DNA from: Escallonia rubra
Lineage: Eukaryota > Streptophyta > Magnoliopsida > Escalloniales > Escalloniaceae
Direction of reading: 5' to 3'
Assembly (NCBI GenBank): GCA_033065855.1
Contig: JAVXUO010001228.1
Coordinates: 62,001-126,000 of the forward strand
Length of the DNA: 64,000 nucleotides
Below the pieces are notes generated by a model. The model searched no databases. It was not told the DNA's origin and saw only the letters and a list, made by a program, of their open reading frames with translations. This document shows, one piece after another, positions 1 to 13,540 of the stretch. The number at the start of each line of letters is the position of its first letter. The first letter of the stretch is position 1. The translations under genes and the position numbers were made by a program.

Positions 1-601
1 GACGTGGAAAACAAACTAACCATTACTAAAGAAAAACAAATGCTGTGTTTTTGCAAACAAAAAGACTACTATTAACTGCACGCCTTTATGCATTAAATAT
101 AGGTCCACAAACAGAGCCGTGCAAGCGCGAATCAATTCTTGTACGTGCGCAAAAAAGTAGGAGCACTCCTGCGTCACCCATGGATATCACCCAAGCAATA
201 ATCAGGATTTGTTGTTAGGCCGCAACCACCCCATGCTTGTTTGGTTTATTTTCCTCTTTATCTATCCCTTGTACCAAACAAAAGCTGGCAAGACATACTA
301 GCCAGGACCAAGAATCATTCAAATCAAACTACGAATAAAAATGAGACATTGTGGAAACGGATGATGGATCCCTTTTGCCCACCTGTTAATTCTTTACTTC
401 CTAATCAAAAAGTAAAAAGGCTACCCCAATGTAAGAGCTAAGGATTTGGGGAAGGTTGGATGCACCTTGGAAATATATCATTCAATATAGACATGATAAT
501 AAAGCAACAAAGGCCATTATTATTCTTTACATGTGCTTGTTATACAGTGAAATTGCTAAAACTTAAAAAGTATGAGCGCTTTGTGGACAGCTGAAAATTA
601 C
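1..601. other. Intronic or 3' flank of NOC4; no gene seen
   Basis: This lies beyond the donor of the last visible NOC4 exon. I looked on the minus strand for the expected C-terminal exon (a sequence like RRVKQVPLAFYK) and did not find it. The sequence is AT-rich without repeats I can name. The simplest reading is that it belongs to the last NOC4 intron. Confidence 0.5.
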
Positions 602-3600
602 CTCCTCTCTAAATATTGTAGCATATGAACCAGAACCGAAATCTTCCACTGCGACTTCAGTGGTTTTGGCTCTGACTGTCAAATCACTCTCGAGGGACAA
701 AACAAATCTAAATAACAAAAGATGAAATTTAATATAATGAACAGTCTTTACAGAACAATTATACAAAACAAATCTACCAGAGTGAAACGGCAGGGTACGG
801 CATGTACCTCGAAACAGGAGGGCAGTAGTGGTGACGGAGGCTATCAATCTCCCACAGAGAACTTCCTGTCCAGTTGTCATTAAAACATTAGCAGCTGTAT
901 GATCAAAAACTTCAAAAGTCGAACCGTGTGAACTTGGATAATTTTATTCTCTATAATTGGAATAATGTTCTCAGCAGGTAAGAAACCATTCATGTGAGTC
1001 TTTGCAGTTACACTTCAATATTTATGAAGAATCTCCGAACCCAACGCTGATAACGTAGTTGCAGTTGGAGTACATGACTAGATGGTATCCCTCAGGCAAC
1101 AGATAAAGATGTTCAAGTTGTTTTATGTAGACCATAGTAACATAGTAGGCGGCCCTGAGCATGAGGCTTCCCCGATCGCGAGAGTCCGGGGAGGGTTATG
1201 TACGCAGCCTTTCCCCACATTCCTGAAGAGGCTGTTTCCGAGTATCAAACGTGTGACCTCCAGGTCAATCTTAAGATTGTACCCAGGCTCACCCTCTAGA
1301 ATAGTAGCATCGGAACAAAAGGTAACACTCAATAGTCTTGCATGACAGCTGGTAAGTCAACTCATATAGAAAAACCTTTCTCCAACAACATGAATCATCC
1401 AAACAAGCTCTTTAAGCATTCGAAATCTGAATAATGTTGGTGTTAACTTGGAAGCGCGAAGTGGAGGAAGAATGGAGCACAAGAATACTAGTGTTAGAAG
1501 GTTAGAGGTTTGGAGAATAAACTAATCTAGCTGAAAAGTTTCTCAAGATTTCAAATCCGTCTTGCTGTGACACTAATATGCTGCAGGTGTCACAACCAAA
1601 GTAATTTGATTGGCGGCGTGCAGAGTGAGAGCGTGACAGCGCTGATTTCAAAAGAAGAGCATTTGGAGAGTACCTTGAGAGCGTCTATATTGACTACTCA
1701 AGATTTAAGTAGGAATTGGCATCTGTGTTGACATATTAGAGAGCGGAGAAAGCTAATTTGATTAGATTCGTTCTTTCGAGTTCGAAGCCTGCGAATAGGA
1801 CCAGAAACCGGGGAGGGGAGTAACAATATATTTAATGATGGAATACATATTATTAGTAATGCGAATTTAGCTTAGTTATTAGTTAATAGTTTACCACTGA
1901 GTATATTAGTTTAAGCAATTATAGCAAACTTGTTATGCATATGGTTTCAAGATCGATATAAAAAGCTGGAGAAAAGCGGCAACCCAAGGGACGCCAATTT
2001 GGGCACTACACAACTCCCCACCAACAACAAAGCAAAACAAGAAAAACTATCTAATGCAAAATGTTGTTAACCTAATAGCAGGAAGAAATCAATGAGTATG
2101 CCGCACATACCATGATAACAAGTAGTGTAAAGTGATTGCCATGCGGCCGTAACTTTCCTCTGAAGTTGAAGGAAAAAAATTTCGCAATCCAAAATGGTGC
2201 AAATTGTTGGGCAAGTAAGAAACATTAGGCGGGTGAGCACAAGGGAAAAAATAAAAAATTGAGGATATCTGCAAGGCGGGGTTGGACGGGTAGAGGCCAA
2301 CCGAGAAAACAACATGGAAGAAGTAGTGGAGAAAGTCTTTGCCAGAAATTTATCAAAGAAAATGCGCTTGGATAGGGAAGAAAGACAGGGTTCATGGAGC
2401 AGACCCAACTAGTTTGGGACAAAAGCAATGATGATGATGAAATTCTAGTAGCTGATGACAGTAGTTTACTTAATGTCCCAAAATCTAAGTTCTTCATTTT
2501 TCTTAGTCCTATATAAACGGAACTTGAAGCAGAACTTACTCATGGCATTAGATCTTATAGGATCACTTTCCTCATTATCAAAATGATCAATGCCTTGCTT
2601 GTTATTGACTGTCTTTATGCTGTTGCACGAGTCCTCTGCACTATCACTGAACCCCTTTCCTGCTCTTGAATCAACCATGGCAGTTCCATCACCATCATCC
2701 TGCATAAAGAGCAGAACTGTATATTCTCAAACACAAACAATGCTAATAAAGGTAAGACTACAATTTTTTACGGATGCACTCCATTGATCATAAGGCGAGG
2801 TCAAGGAGGAGGAAGAGAGAGAAGGGAGAGGGAAGGGGAAGGGGGAGAGGGGGGGTTAGTGGCAGGAGTTACAATGTCAAAGCCGCAGCTTTAAATCGAA
2901 ACCAAAAGTGTATGCCAAAGTCAGTGAAACCATCAAGGACGGTATACTCCATTATTTTTTTCCGGCCCTTTTTACCAATCAATTAAGTAGGAAAAGCATT
3001 TCTTCTCGGTTAATAGGTTACCCAAACTTTCTTATAAGATCAAGATCAAAAAACCTAGATATGAACATCATTTTTCCTAAAGCTATCTCATGTTCATTTT
3101 TGCATAAGAACTTTACATTTGAAGAACAACACATACGCACACATACTTGTACAATAATGGCTTGATATACATGTATCTATACACAAATACTCTTGCTCCC
3201 CACTTGTGCTTCTTGTAAAAATGACGCTTTCATGCACTGACACTCACCCCCGCTTTCACACTTGCATTGCAAGCTGGTCAGTGTAGATGCCAATCAACAT
3301 GGCAAAAAACAGTAGCACAAGGTAAATTCCAGGAAAAAAGTAAGGGAAAGGATTGACAACAAAACCCCAAAAGTGTATAAATGTAGGCTGTTATGCTATC
3401 CGTACACCAACTAATTTTCAACCATAAGAAGAAATCGTAGACCACAAGGAGGATAGAAATAGTGGCAAGGAAAGCACACATTCCATCCCATCCAATTCCA
3501 TTCAAAGATCACATCACTTGCATGCACACATCTGACTACCATTAGTAGGTCTTTATTCGCCACAAATTCCTAGTAGTTACACTACGAATAGAAATTAAGA

Positions 3601-6600
3601 TCTTACCCGGTGTACTAAACAGTTTATTGAAGGATGTCGCCGTAGAAGATTGTGTATCAGAGCAATAATGACTAATGCTCCTGAAGGTGGGACAGAAATC
3701 ACCAGTCTACTCAATTTCTTTGCAAAAGCAGCAGCCAAATATGCCGGAAGAAGGGGTGATTTCAGGCAAGAATCAAGAAGCTGCAGATAAAAGAATGGAA
3801 ATGGTATGAAATTTCAGTTGCAGAAAAAAGATAACTAACATATGTTAGACTCTTGGAAACTAGCAACTGTAAGGCCGTAGTGCATAAGAACAGGTCAAAT
3901 TACAACAAGAAAGGAAAAAAAAAGGAAAAATTTAATAATTTTTAATGGACTTAATTTCCTTTTCGACGGATTTCTCTTTAAACTGCCTGAAATAAGATAG
4001 GGTAGCCAAATTTCCTATTCTAAGAACTTGATCATGCTTAACAGAAGAAACCCTTTGTATAACTCAAATAATGATGATCACTTCTCCCCAAAGAATTGCA
4101 TAGCCCAGATCGTCTAATATAATATTGATGTACACGTATTAAGTTACATCCCTCTTCTAACAAAGTAGAGAAGAAAGACAAATGTCCATTGTGTTGCTGT
4201 TTGGGTACCGTGGGTGTTGCGTGCAAGATTCATCTACTCTCAATCTTTGGAGATATGTCCCCAATTTGCACTACGTAAAATACGAGATTCGTATGCAAGA
4301 TACCTACAGAAAAATAGTAAACTCATTTTGAGACATCCATGTGTTAGGGATCAAATGTTGTGATTCATCTAATCTCTAAATCTTATAGACATGGCCGAAC
4401 ATTACCATTGTCCACTGATAATGTGTCCCCACATCAAATCAGGAAAAAACGATAATTGCATGTAAGATGTATTCTTGAAAGTAGCAATTAAACTCTACTT
4501 AAAACAACAATGTCTATCAGGGATCAAAGTCAGAAATCATCCTCTAGGTATGTACGCTTTCATCTTTGGTTCTAGTTGGGATTGGATAAAACCAGGGTGG
4601 CTATAGCTGTCTACCATATTATTCTACTTAAAATAAGACTACGAGCACCAACTATCACATATTAAGATAAACGTTACAAGGAAAAAAAACTGCATCATCT
4701 ATAATCTTAATTTCAATGAACAATTAGAATAACTTATATGATTATACCTGGAAAAATTTTGCCCGATGTTTTGCCATAAAAATAGAGGGTTCCAAAAGAG
4801 CATAAAGCTTTTCGTAGAAGTTGGGATACTCTAGACCATGTTGCGTCATAAGAACATACAGACTACTAAGAGCCATAACACTGGTAACACCCCCAATGTC
4901 ATAAGATCGGGTCAAAAAATCACTGCACATTCAGTAACAAATCATGCTTAATAACTGCTATTAATGACGGAAGAAAATAAAAATCTAAAATAAATAACCT
5001 ATCTCCACGTGTAATTTACCACAGCATAATGGGATTCGACAGATGAGGAATGACTGCCTGATGGAGAGCAACAAGAACCTGAGCACCAAAAAGCAAGCAC
5101 ATCAAGAAAGGATAAAAGACAACACAGGTACCTTGTTTAAAACCCTATGCAATGACAATCATCTACTGACTCGATTTGATGAAGCCTTTGTCCCATTCTA
5201 GTAGAGACCAACTATATGGTTATCAACCATCCACTATACAACCATGTTCTCTATAATATTCTCCACAAACCAGTCCATTCTTCGTACTTGAAAACTAGAA
5301 CAATGTTATTTACGGTGTACATACCTCAACTTACCAACATCAGTTTGACACAAGTCATATCCAAAGGATTACATTGTATAAATGTATACAATTTTGAGCA
5401 ATGCTCCTCATCTCCAACAACATCTTGTTATGCCCTATGTTGCACGGAGCGCAGGGGCAGGAGAGGGAAGCGTGAATACTTGGAAGAATCCAAGTTGGGA
5501 GCGGCTGGATATAATACGTACATATTTTGTGTTTCAAATATTGATCTAATATTATGCATATAAAAAACCTATATCAAGGATAAACAATATAAGATACACA
5601 ATCTACATCTAAATGATTATTAACAATATCTCACTAACGAGAAACACTTCAGATTGTTTGAAGTCCTTTAGTTTTTGTAATTGATAAGAGTCTGCAAGTG
5701 TTTGTTTGAAGTTGCGTTGCTCAATGATCGATGCTGGGTGACATAGCCAAGCCAAAGCCACCATATTGATGACCTGATAAGGACAGACCTATAGGGCCCA
5801 ATCCCATGTGTTTCTCTATTCTTCTCTCTTCGTAACCCTAGCCTCCAGTGACAACCCAAAGAAAAAAAGGAGAAAACCTCCATTTGTTATACTTCAGTTC
5901 GAGATCCCAACCTGGAGGATCCCTGTCATAGACTTGTGTGGGCGCCTAATTAGGGGTGCGCATGGGAATATAGGTGTATTGCCACAGCATAATGCACTCG
6001 ACTTTATCGACCCTAACATCGCCCAGATACTGGGGAGATCTATTGGGGGGAAAAAATGCTTGGGGGCCTCATTTAGGTATAGGCAAACCCATTTGCATAA
6101 AAATGTCCCTCGGTCTGTGACAAGTGATATCAGAGCCACACCCAATTTTGTAGTGAAATGTTAGACCACCGGGGGCAATAGGCAATGCATTTGAAACCTC
6201 TTTGGTGGCTAGCACAAAGGGGATGCACGAGGAAGTGACAGAGCCGTTGTAGCAAGCGGGGTGCTAACGTAAGACAGGAGTCGTGGTAGTTGTTTCATCC
6301 CCCTTGCAAGAGCTCAAGGGATTTGGCAAGGTGGTTGTCACAGACTCATCACATGGACACTAGCGCAGGAGTGCGCATGGGGATATAGACGTTGGACCAC
6401 AGAACGGGCCTGACGTGTAATGCCACAACCTAATGCACTCGGCTTTGAATTGACCCTAAAATTGCTCGGAAACTGGCAGAATCTATTTGGAAAAGGGCAT
6501 GGGGCCTCATTTAGGTATAGTTGGTTGTATCTGCATGACAATGTCCCTCGATCTGTGACATTGCGCTCCTGACGAGCTCTCAAGTTGGGAGAGCAGATTC

Positions 6601-9600
6601 GCAATTCTAAGGGTATTCGTGGCCTTCCAACACAAATTCTCCAACAATACCCCATTGCAAATATCCTCTTTTCTCATTCAACATTCATTGTGGCTGCTAA
6701 CCCAGTGAAGCATTCTCACTTCACCTACACTAGTCTTATGAGTTGCTGTCTCTTAGTTGCCAACAATCTGAACCATACATCTCATATAATTTACCTTTCA
6801 ACTATACAGGATTTGCAACACTTGAGAACCACTTTATATCATCCTCAATCCTTACAAAACTAATATCCCATATATTCTGTAACTTAAGTGCTTAGATTTT
6901 GCAGTGCTTCTCCACACCTTCAATTTTGCAACTATCCTTCGGATAAAATAACCTCACAGCCCCAAATGTCAAGAATTCACATGACCCAAAAACCTATGGT
7001 CCATTATACGGCAGCAAGAATTGCAAAGAGACAAGCTTCTGAATCTACACAAAGCTGCATTTTTTAAATGGCAAGTCGGCTATGAAGCACGGACACCTCT
7101 TATAGGTCAAGGTATTGTGTCCGATACTACTGACACCCCGACACCCCGGACACGTATCCGACACCTCCTGGAGGTGTCTGACTTTCTAAATTTTTTTGAA
7201 CTATTGGACACCGTATCAGACACTTCATGAAGAAGTTTGGACACGTAGGGGGCTGACACGAAATTGAAACTTACTCCGGGGATTATGATAAAATCTAGGA
7301 AAAGTTAGGAATAAAAAATCAGCCAAACTCTAATATGTCGGCATATTCTATATGGCTTCCTTTGCTCTCATTGGCTGCTACAATGTTGCCTATCCGAGAG
7401 GAGGACGACGTGAAAGGAGATGGAGGATATCGCCAGCTTTTTCTTTCTTTCTCTTTTCTTTCTCATCTCTCTCTTTTTCATTCTTAGGGACAATTATTCT
7501 GTTTTATTTCTTATTTTCTTTTTCTTTCTTTCCTATATTTTCCCATCTCTCCCTAATTTTGTTTGAATCAACTTCTTCAACTTTTAGCTTCTCTCCTTTC
7601 TTCACTATTATTGAAATTGATGCTGAAATGGGCTTCTTACTTGATTTCAGATATGGATTCAAGTGATGTTGGTAGTGTGAAGTAAGTTTGGCTAGGGCAG
7701 ATGACCTAAGTAGACCTTTTGCAGATTTGTAACAATGATAGCAAGGAAGCACAAGGTGGAGGAAAGGAAACTTGAATTGGTAGTGCAATTCTAGAGTAGG
7801 AACGTGCTTGACATGGAGGAAAACTCATATATACTAAAGAATATACAAATCAGCGGTGTCCTGCAGTGTCCAGATTTTGGTTCTGCGAAATTAAGGTTCC
7901 CGGGAAACCTGATCAATGTCGGGGTTGGACGCAGTGTCCGTATCGGATCTACCTAACAAGTCAGGGCAGCGAGTAGCGATGAAAGTATAGAGAGAGTAGG
8001 TATGCCGTCCAATGTACACCTTCAGCTAGGTTCCGAGTCCCACGATCATTTCTAATCCACAGAATTACTGAGCAAAATCAGATAGTCAACTACAATCATG
8101 TCGAATTTCTAATGTTATCCACTAGATAGTTTCTTCAGATAAATTGGTCAGGGAATGAATAAAGGTCAAATCACAATGTTCAATCCACTGATGGACCTAA
8201 AAAGAAACCAATTCCTAATTTACAAGGACAATCGAATCAATAATAGTTGGATCTTTGCAAACAGAAAGCAGAAAGAAAATTGAATACGTAAGCTTTTACC
8301 TCCTTGTATACATCAATTGGAAGAGGCAATGCAAGAAATGATAGCCATGCTTTAGTAAACTTCAACTTCATCCTTTTTGCAACATTTACTGCTGACACTG
8401 CCTGAAGACGGTAAATGCTAAGAATGAGTGCATACTACTTTCTTAAGAAAAACCAAAAATAAAGGAGAGTATTCATTAGGTACAAAAATGTAACAGTTCT
8501 TCACAGTAAGGACTATGTTGTCATCTATGGAATTTAAGAGGGGAATTACTCAAGGCAAGTCAGTAAATCATACTTACATTGTCACCAGATCTTTTGGTTT
8601 TGGCCTGTTTATCTTTCGCTTTCAAAGACTCGGTATGTTTTTTGTGATTTCCTTCCTTGATAAAAATGCCTAATCAAATATAAACAAATGTAACAAAGCT
8701 CAAAGGACCAATAATAAGCGAAAAACACATAAAGATTTTTTGGAAATAATAAAGCTCAGCAGGAACAGCTCTCAAAACATGGTTAGAATCACATGTGACG
8801 TAGCCACCTTTTTTTCAAGTAATTGAGAAGGAAAAAATAACAGGAAAAAACCACGTTGAGATTGTAATCTCATATACATGTCTAGTTGGGATCTCTCAGA
8901 CAGATCCAAATCCAATTTTTGATACCTATATCCATTAGAACTGCAAAAATTTTAAGCAACCAAACAAATTTAGTATATGATCGTAAATGTGAATGCCCAA
9001 GAACAACCTTGGATAAGACTACTTTGTGTATTCATATCATATATGAATGTCCAATTATCTGCGCTTAAATCCACTAGAAACTAATCTCGTAAATCGAACT
9101 TTAATCTGAAACACCGAACTTCAATTAAACATATAATCAGATCCTAGGCAGCTCGGTATCTGTTTAACCCCTTGACATCCCTAACCACGGAACTCTTTGA
9201 TGTACGTGTGTGTGTATGTTTGTGTCTAAGTACTTAACAGTTTAACTCTGTAAAAAAAAAATCAAATGCAAAGATTCTTCAGAGCAGCTCAATTGGCTAC
9301 ATCTCTTCGGTTTTTTTCTTTTTTAGTGCAATAATCTTCGTAGTAGTGGGGATTTCCTTTAAATTTCTGTGGCTAAAGTAGGTATCACCATCAAGCCCAT
9401 TATGTACCTCACTGGAATAGCATATGTTTATCCGTGTTTAAAGATTTACTCGGGCACCACTTAACAAGCACGGGATAGTGGCATTTAAACTTTCCAACTA
9501 CAGTGACGAAGTTGATGCAGCAAAACTATCATACTAGACAAATGCAAGGAAAGTAATATTCGTATGAAAGATTAAGACAAGCTTCACAGTAAACCCAAAA

Positions 9601-12600
9601 GGAGTCACCTGATCCATTCCACATTTCATATTCTGATTCTTCATCCAGTCCTTCAAGAGGTGGGATATGTGATAATATGTGATGTATCTTGTGAAGCTCG
9701 ATGCTGCCATGGAACAGTAGATATTCAATTAAATAGATTCACTGTAGCACAAACTCAAAGGTTATCTGAAAAAATATTCAAGATGAAACAAATGCCCACC
9801 CCCCACCACACACACACAAGAAGCAGGCAACATAGTTGACATCAACATCAAAAGAATACCCTAAGAGACAAATAACGAGAATAAGACATTATAAAAGACT
9901 GCCTTTTACGCAATCATAGAATCAATGAGTCAAAAGGAAAACATAATAGATCAAACCAGGTCACCCAAACTTGCTCGCGATCACCTCATGCAGATTGATT
10001 CTTGAGACTGAGCCATACTGACCGTGTTCTAGATATCATCTAATCAAACTCAGGTCAGTAAGCTATTACTCGCTAAACAGTCACCACGTAGCAAGTTGGC
10101 TCATGATCAGCTCAAGTAGAAGTAGATTAAGAATGGCTTGAGAGCTATAACAAGTTAAGCTTGATCAGATTCTCAGGATCAGTTTTTTCCCCTTTTTCCC
10201 CCTCTGGAACAAATTTTCAGCAACCCACTTTCGGCTTAGCTCAATTATAGTACTATCAAAGTCATTTTATGCTTCAAGAGCAGATTGTAACATTACATGG
10301 TACCAGAGTTCTCGTTGTCCAAGGTCTTGGTTCGATTTTTTCCGCTTGCATATTTGGTCCCTTTATATTAGTGTAATTTGCACTCTGATTGTTTGTGCAT
10401 TTGATGGCAGTGCACAGTCAAACAACTCTGCAACTACAATCTGAAACTTGCACGTGAGGGAGAGGGTTAAGCATGATATACATTGTTGGGTCAATTCTCT
10501 AGCAGCTTAGCCTTTTATAAAGAGCTACCAGAAAGGTCCACCCCAGATTTAGTCATGAGTAGGTAGCACGGACACGGCGTCCGACACTGACACCGACCGA
10601 GACACCAGACACCGTAATTTTCAAAAAACCAGATCTTGTACACCACTGAATTTTCTATTGTGTTTTTGTTGTGTGTGTATATATATATATATACACCCAC
10701 ATATATACATGTTTATAAATTTCAAGTACACTCACACGTCTAATTAAGTAGACAACTAAATTAATAACCACCAAACAAGTAACTCAAATAAAAGTCGGGT
10801 ACAGCACACGCTACTCAACAAAGTACTTCAGTCCTACAAAGTAATGCAAACAGGGAAAACGGAAACTAGAAAATAAGTCAAATAACTTTTAGTTTTATAA
10901 ATTGATCACGAGCTCAATCTGCATCAATCTATCCTAAGGTGAGATGCTCAGTCCTTCATCTTCGACCCCCCTTGGTTAGGCAGACCCAACACTAGGAGCA
11001 GCCGCAGAGAGAAGGAGAAAGGTTTGTTGAGCTAACTTTAGGGTTTGGCTTAAAGTTTAATTTCTAAAAAAAGTTCCCAGTTTCTCTTTTTGAATGGGAT
11101 TGGGGGGTTGAGGCTGTGGAATTGCCTTCAACTAAGTTGCAAATTCTCATTAGTCAACTCTTTTATGTATATCTAATAATGTTTTTACATTCCCCTTCTA
11201 CTGGGTTCGTGAACTTTGTATGGCCTTTTGAGGATAATACTTTTCAAAACAAAAAAAGTTGATGCATCAAATCTAGATCTATGAAGAGGTTACACGTCCA
11301 CAAGGGAAGGTGCACATGCAGATGTTGCACTAACCTTGACCGACTCTGAGTGTTAGCATCTACGCTCGCACTTTTCCCATCTGATAGAAAAAATACATTA
11401 GACCTAAAAAGGTGTAAGACAACATGGATATAGATATGGAGGGTTGAGAAAATGTAACATATAAAGTTTCACTTTAAAGTCTTTGAAGTGCGAGAACAAA
11501 AGAATGTGCAGAAGAGTACTAGATATATCGTTCGCCATCAAAGTTCGAGCAAGCTTCTCCAGGCTGATATAAGTAAAATACCTGCAAATGTGTAAGGTCA
11601 GGTAGAGAAGTCATCGGACCAATTTTTGTTTGAAACCCAAAAGAAATTCAAACTACACCGAAACATATAAGAAAGATCCGTGAAAGCACCAGCATAACAA
11701 AACAAAGCACCATTGGAGAAGTAAAATATAAAAGCTACTGATCACCCAAATATTGCAGTGCTGCAATAGTGTTAGTGTCTCCAACTTAAAATATAACATG
11801 TGATAGGCGATCTGCAAGATAGGGGACAAGGAGTGGAACAGAAGTTGGTAACAAGATTAAGTAGAGGTGAAGCCGTGAAGGTCTCAGGATGCATCTAATC
11901 CATTCTTAGTAAGGTAGCCCACTTAAAAAACTATTCCCGTTCTTGGTGACACAAACTGGCAAAACATTTCATGGACTGTCATTTAGCCTTGATTGTCTGG
12001 AAATGATCACAAACTTCATTCCCTAAAGTTGTCGTGCGGGAGTTGGAGACTGCTCAAGTTTTGTCTTCTACACACCCGTGAATGAACATCCAAAAGAAGG
12101 CTCTGCAGTTGGTTAAGTGATTAAAAAAAAAAAGAGTAATACGTACCGCACGTCAATAAACTTGAAATACTTGGATATTAGCAAATCCAACAAACCATCA
12201 AGTCCCAGTGTAGAATGGACCTGCAAGCATTTGGAGTTTATAGCAACAACAATTCATGGTACACTGCATAGAAGCCGTGGCTACTGAAAATAATAGGACC
12301 AGACCAACAATGTCACCGGGTAAGTCATCTAAGGACATGTAACAAGTAAAACTCACAGTGCTGGTGATGAGCTTGTGGTATATGGCAGAGTGAAACCTTC
12401 CGCCATTCCCGATCTTGACAAACTCCATAATCGCATCCAGCACTACTTCCTAATCAAAATCAGCCCGGCGGACAAGAAGTTACCAATATACAACATACAG
12501 TAACGTATGAACTACGGAATATATAAGTTGAGAAAATCTTACTCTGAGGACATCTTCGGACTGCGAGGAGATAGCGATATCAATGAGGGATTGGACGAGG

Positions 12601-12926
12601 TCGTCGAACTTGGAACGAAGCCATGTTCGGTAGATCAATTCGGCGTCGTTCTTGGAATCGGCGGCGGCGGCCGAGGGCTTGTTGGTAGAGGAGGAGGGAG
12701 GGAGTGTAGGGAGGAGAGACAAGAAGAAGGATTGGAGAGAGAGGAGTGATTCTAGGGCGTAATGTGGGGGTGAGGATGGGTTGACGAAGGTGAGGAGGAG
12801 AGGGAGGTTGTTGATGTGTGCTCTGGAAGATAGTAGCTGGTTACCTAGGGTTTTGAGTTCTGACAGTGTGTATATTTTCTGTCTCTTCTTCTTCTTCTCT
12901 TGCTTCTCGGATTCGACGGAAGCCAT
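602..12926 (-). CDS. NOC4: Nucleolar complex protein 4 homolog (CBF/Mak21 family), 14 exons seen, 3' end beyond window
   Basis: NOC4 acts in the nucleolus with NOP14 in maturation and export of the small ribosomal subunit. Exons read by splice phase: 12926-12543, 12449-12357, 12220-12147, 11581-11520, 11380-11335, 9703-9609, 8651-8586, 8397-8300, 5078-5020, 4922-4748, 3780-3607, 2699-2540, 865-808, 707-602. They sum to 1650 bases (550 codons) in one frame. The start is the first ATG of exon 1 (MASVESEKQ, then a lysine-rich basic stretch). Recognisable blocks are YTLSELKTLGNQLL, KRMKLKFTKAWLSFL, the CBF core DFLTRSYDIGGVTSVMALSS with YEKLYALL, and SLWEIDSLRHHYCPPVSRF with EDFGSGSYATIF. All match my memory of Arabidopsis At2g17250 (about 577 residues). 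Exon 14 ends at a GT donor in phase 0, so about 40 C-terminal residues should lie in a further exon, which I do not find in 1-600. Two acceptors (8652 and 8398) were chosen among close alternatives to keep frame. Family assignment is near certain; small exons are inferred. Confidence 0.9.
1125..1305 (-). repeat. Degenerate Au-like SINE in a NOC4 intron
   Basis: Read on the minus strand, the block has a tRNA-type box B-like stretch (CACGTTTGATACTC) followed by GGAAACAGCCTC, then AAAGGCTGCGTACAT and CCCTCCCCGGACTC. This order matches the conserved body of plant Au SINEs (AACAACCTC, AAGGTTTGCGTACAT, CCCTCCCCAGACC) as I remember it. It is diverged, and its ends are not clear. The orientation is the same as the host gene. 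Confidence 0.55.
2798..2857 (+). repeat. Purine-rich low-complexity tract in a NOC4 intron
   Basis: A run of about 60 bases made almost only of G and A (GAGGAGGAAGAGAG-type units), lying in the intron between exons 11 and 12. No coding signal. Confidence 0.7.
5924..6560. mobile_element. Small LTR element fossil (TRIM-like) in a NOC4 intron
   Basis: Two diverged direct repeats, 5924-6122 and 6336-6560, each begin TGTCA and end TGACA, as LTRs of plant retroelements do. Directly after the left repeat (from 6125) comes TGATATCAGAGCCA, close to the primer-binding site for initiator methionine tRNA. The internal part is only about 210 bases, with no room for gag or pol, so this is a terminal-repeat-in-miniature type rather than a coding element. 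The two repeats differ at many positions, so the insertion is old. I found no clear target duplication. Confidence 0.6.
7080..7960. repeat. Unclassified inverted-ended element rich in GTCCGACAC motifs
   Basis: The left end (from about 7084) carries GCACGGACACC and several TCCGATAC, CCGACACC and GGACAC motifs. The right end (to about 7957), read in reverse, gives TAGGTAGATCCGATACGGAC, the same motif set inverted. Between them is ordinary AT-rich DNA and a T/C-rich tract (7435-7560). A related end occurs at 10559-10620. The layout suggests a non-autonomous DNA element; neither exact ends nor a target duplication could be fixed. Confidence 0.4.
10285..10545. mobile_element. Remnant of a short LTR-type element in a NOC4 intron
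   Basis: At 10298 CATGGTACCAGAG resembles the initiator-tRNA primer-binding site found just inside plant LTRs. About 150 bases on, GTGAGGGAGAGGGTTAAGC looks like a polypurine tract followed by the start of a right LTR. The internal region is tiny and non-coding. A left LTR is not evident. It is an old remnant, named only on these two landmarks. Confidence 0.35.
10559..10622. repeat. Second fragment of the GTCCGACAC repeat family
   Basis: Begins TAGGTAGCACGGACACGGCG and continues with CCGACACTGACACC-type motifs, the same set as the ends of the element at 7080-7960. Its partner end was not found. Confidence 0.4.
10675..10694. repeat. AT dinucleotide microsatellite
   Basis: About nine TA units following a GTGTGTGT run, in a NOC4 intron. 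Confidence 0.8.
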
Positions 12927-13532
12927 GGCTGCGCCGGCCGCCTTAGGGGAAACCTTTTACGCACAGACGCAGCGAAAAGGATTTGGGAGGAGAGCGAAAT
13001 AGTGAAATCTTTTACTGCTCCGGTACTTTTGGTCTAGGAGGTTTCTACTTATTTGGACCGAGTGATCGTCCTAATAATTTATTTTTTAAACCCAAAGGGG
13101 TCGGTGGAGTTGGCAAAGAGTCTCGAGAAGTGACCTGGACTCCCGAATTCGATTCCCCTCCCTCCCCTGATTTATATATATGAAACGCAGTTCTAATATT
13201 TTTCAATTAAATTTTTTAAAAAAAATTTAATTTACTTTTAGAATGCAATTCTCGAACTTGTTTACTCATTTTTCTATAGTTTGGCTTTCTTGATATACAT
13301 TTTTTTTTTATTTTTTAAAAAAAATCGAGTTAGGATCCATTGTGAATGAGCCCCAAATCTAGTTCTCAACATAATCTTCACCTCTATAAAAATCTATGTT
13401 GAATGCCTCCATCAAGCCGATTCTTTGAATTTGATGGTGTCGCTATCAACATAGCCAATCCAGGTTTGGTCAATGGCAGTGTCGCTACTTTCATCACTCG
13501 TACTTATTGTGGTTTATACTTGCGACGTGGAT
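12927..13532. other. 5' flank of NOC4; no gene seen
   Basis: Upstream of the NOC4 start on the minus strand. The first 100 bases are GC-richer and presumably hold the leader and promoter. The rest has homopolymer A/T runs (13200-13325) and no coding signal. Confidence 0.5.
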
Positions 13533-13540
13533 GATGACCA

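Noticed and set aside
1740-1815. Possible tRNA around GAGTTCGAAGCC
   Set aside because: The T-loop-like string is present, but no acceptor stem, D-arm or anticodon arm can be paired around it.
7352-7666. 104-codon open frame
   Set aside because: Runs through a TTTCTTT tract giving only Phe, Ser and Leu; a composition artefact.
12507-13002. Plus-strand open frames opposite NOC4 exon 1
   Set aside because: Antisense shadows of a well-supported coding exon.
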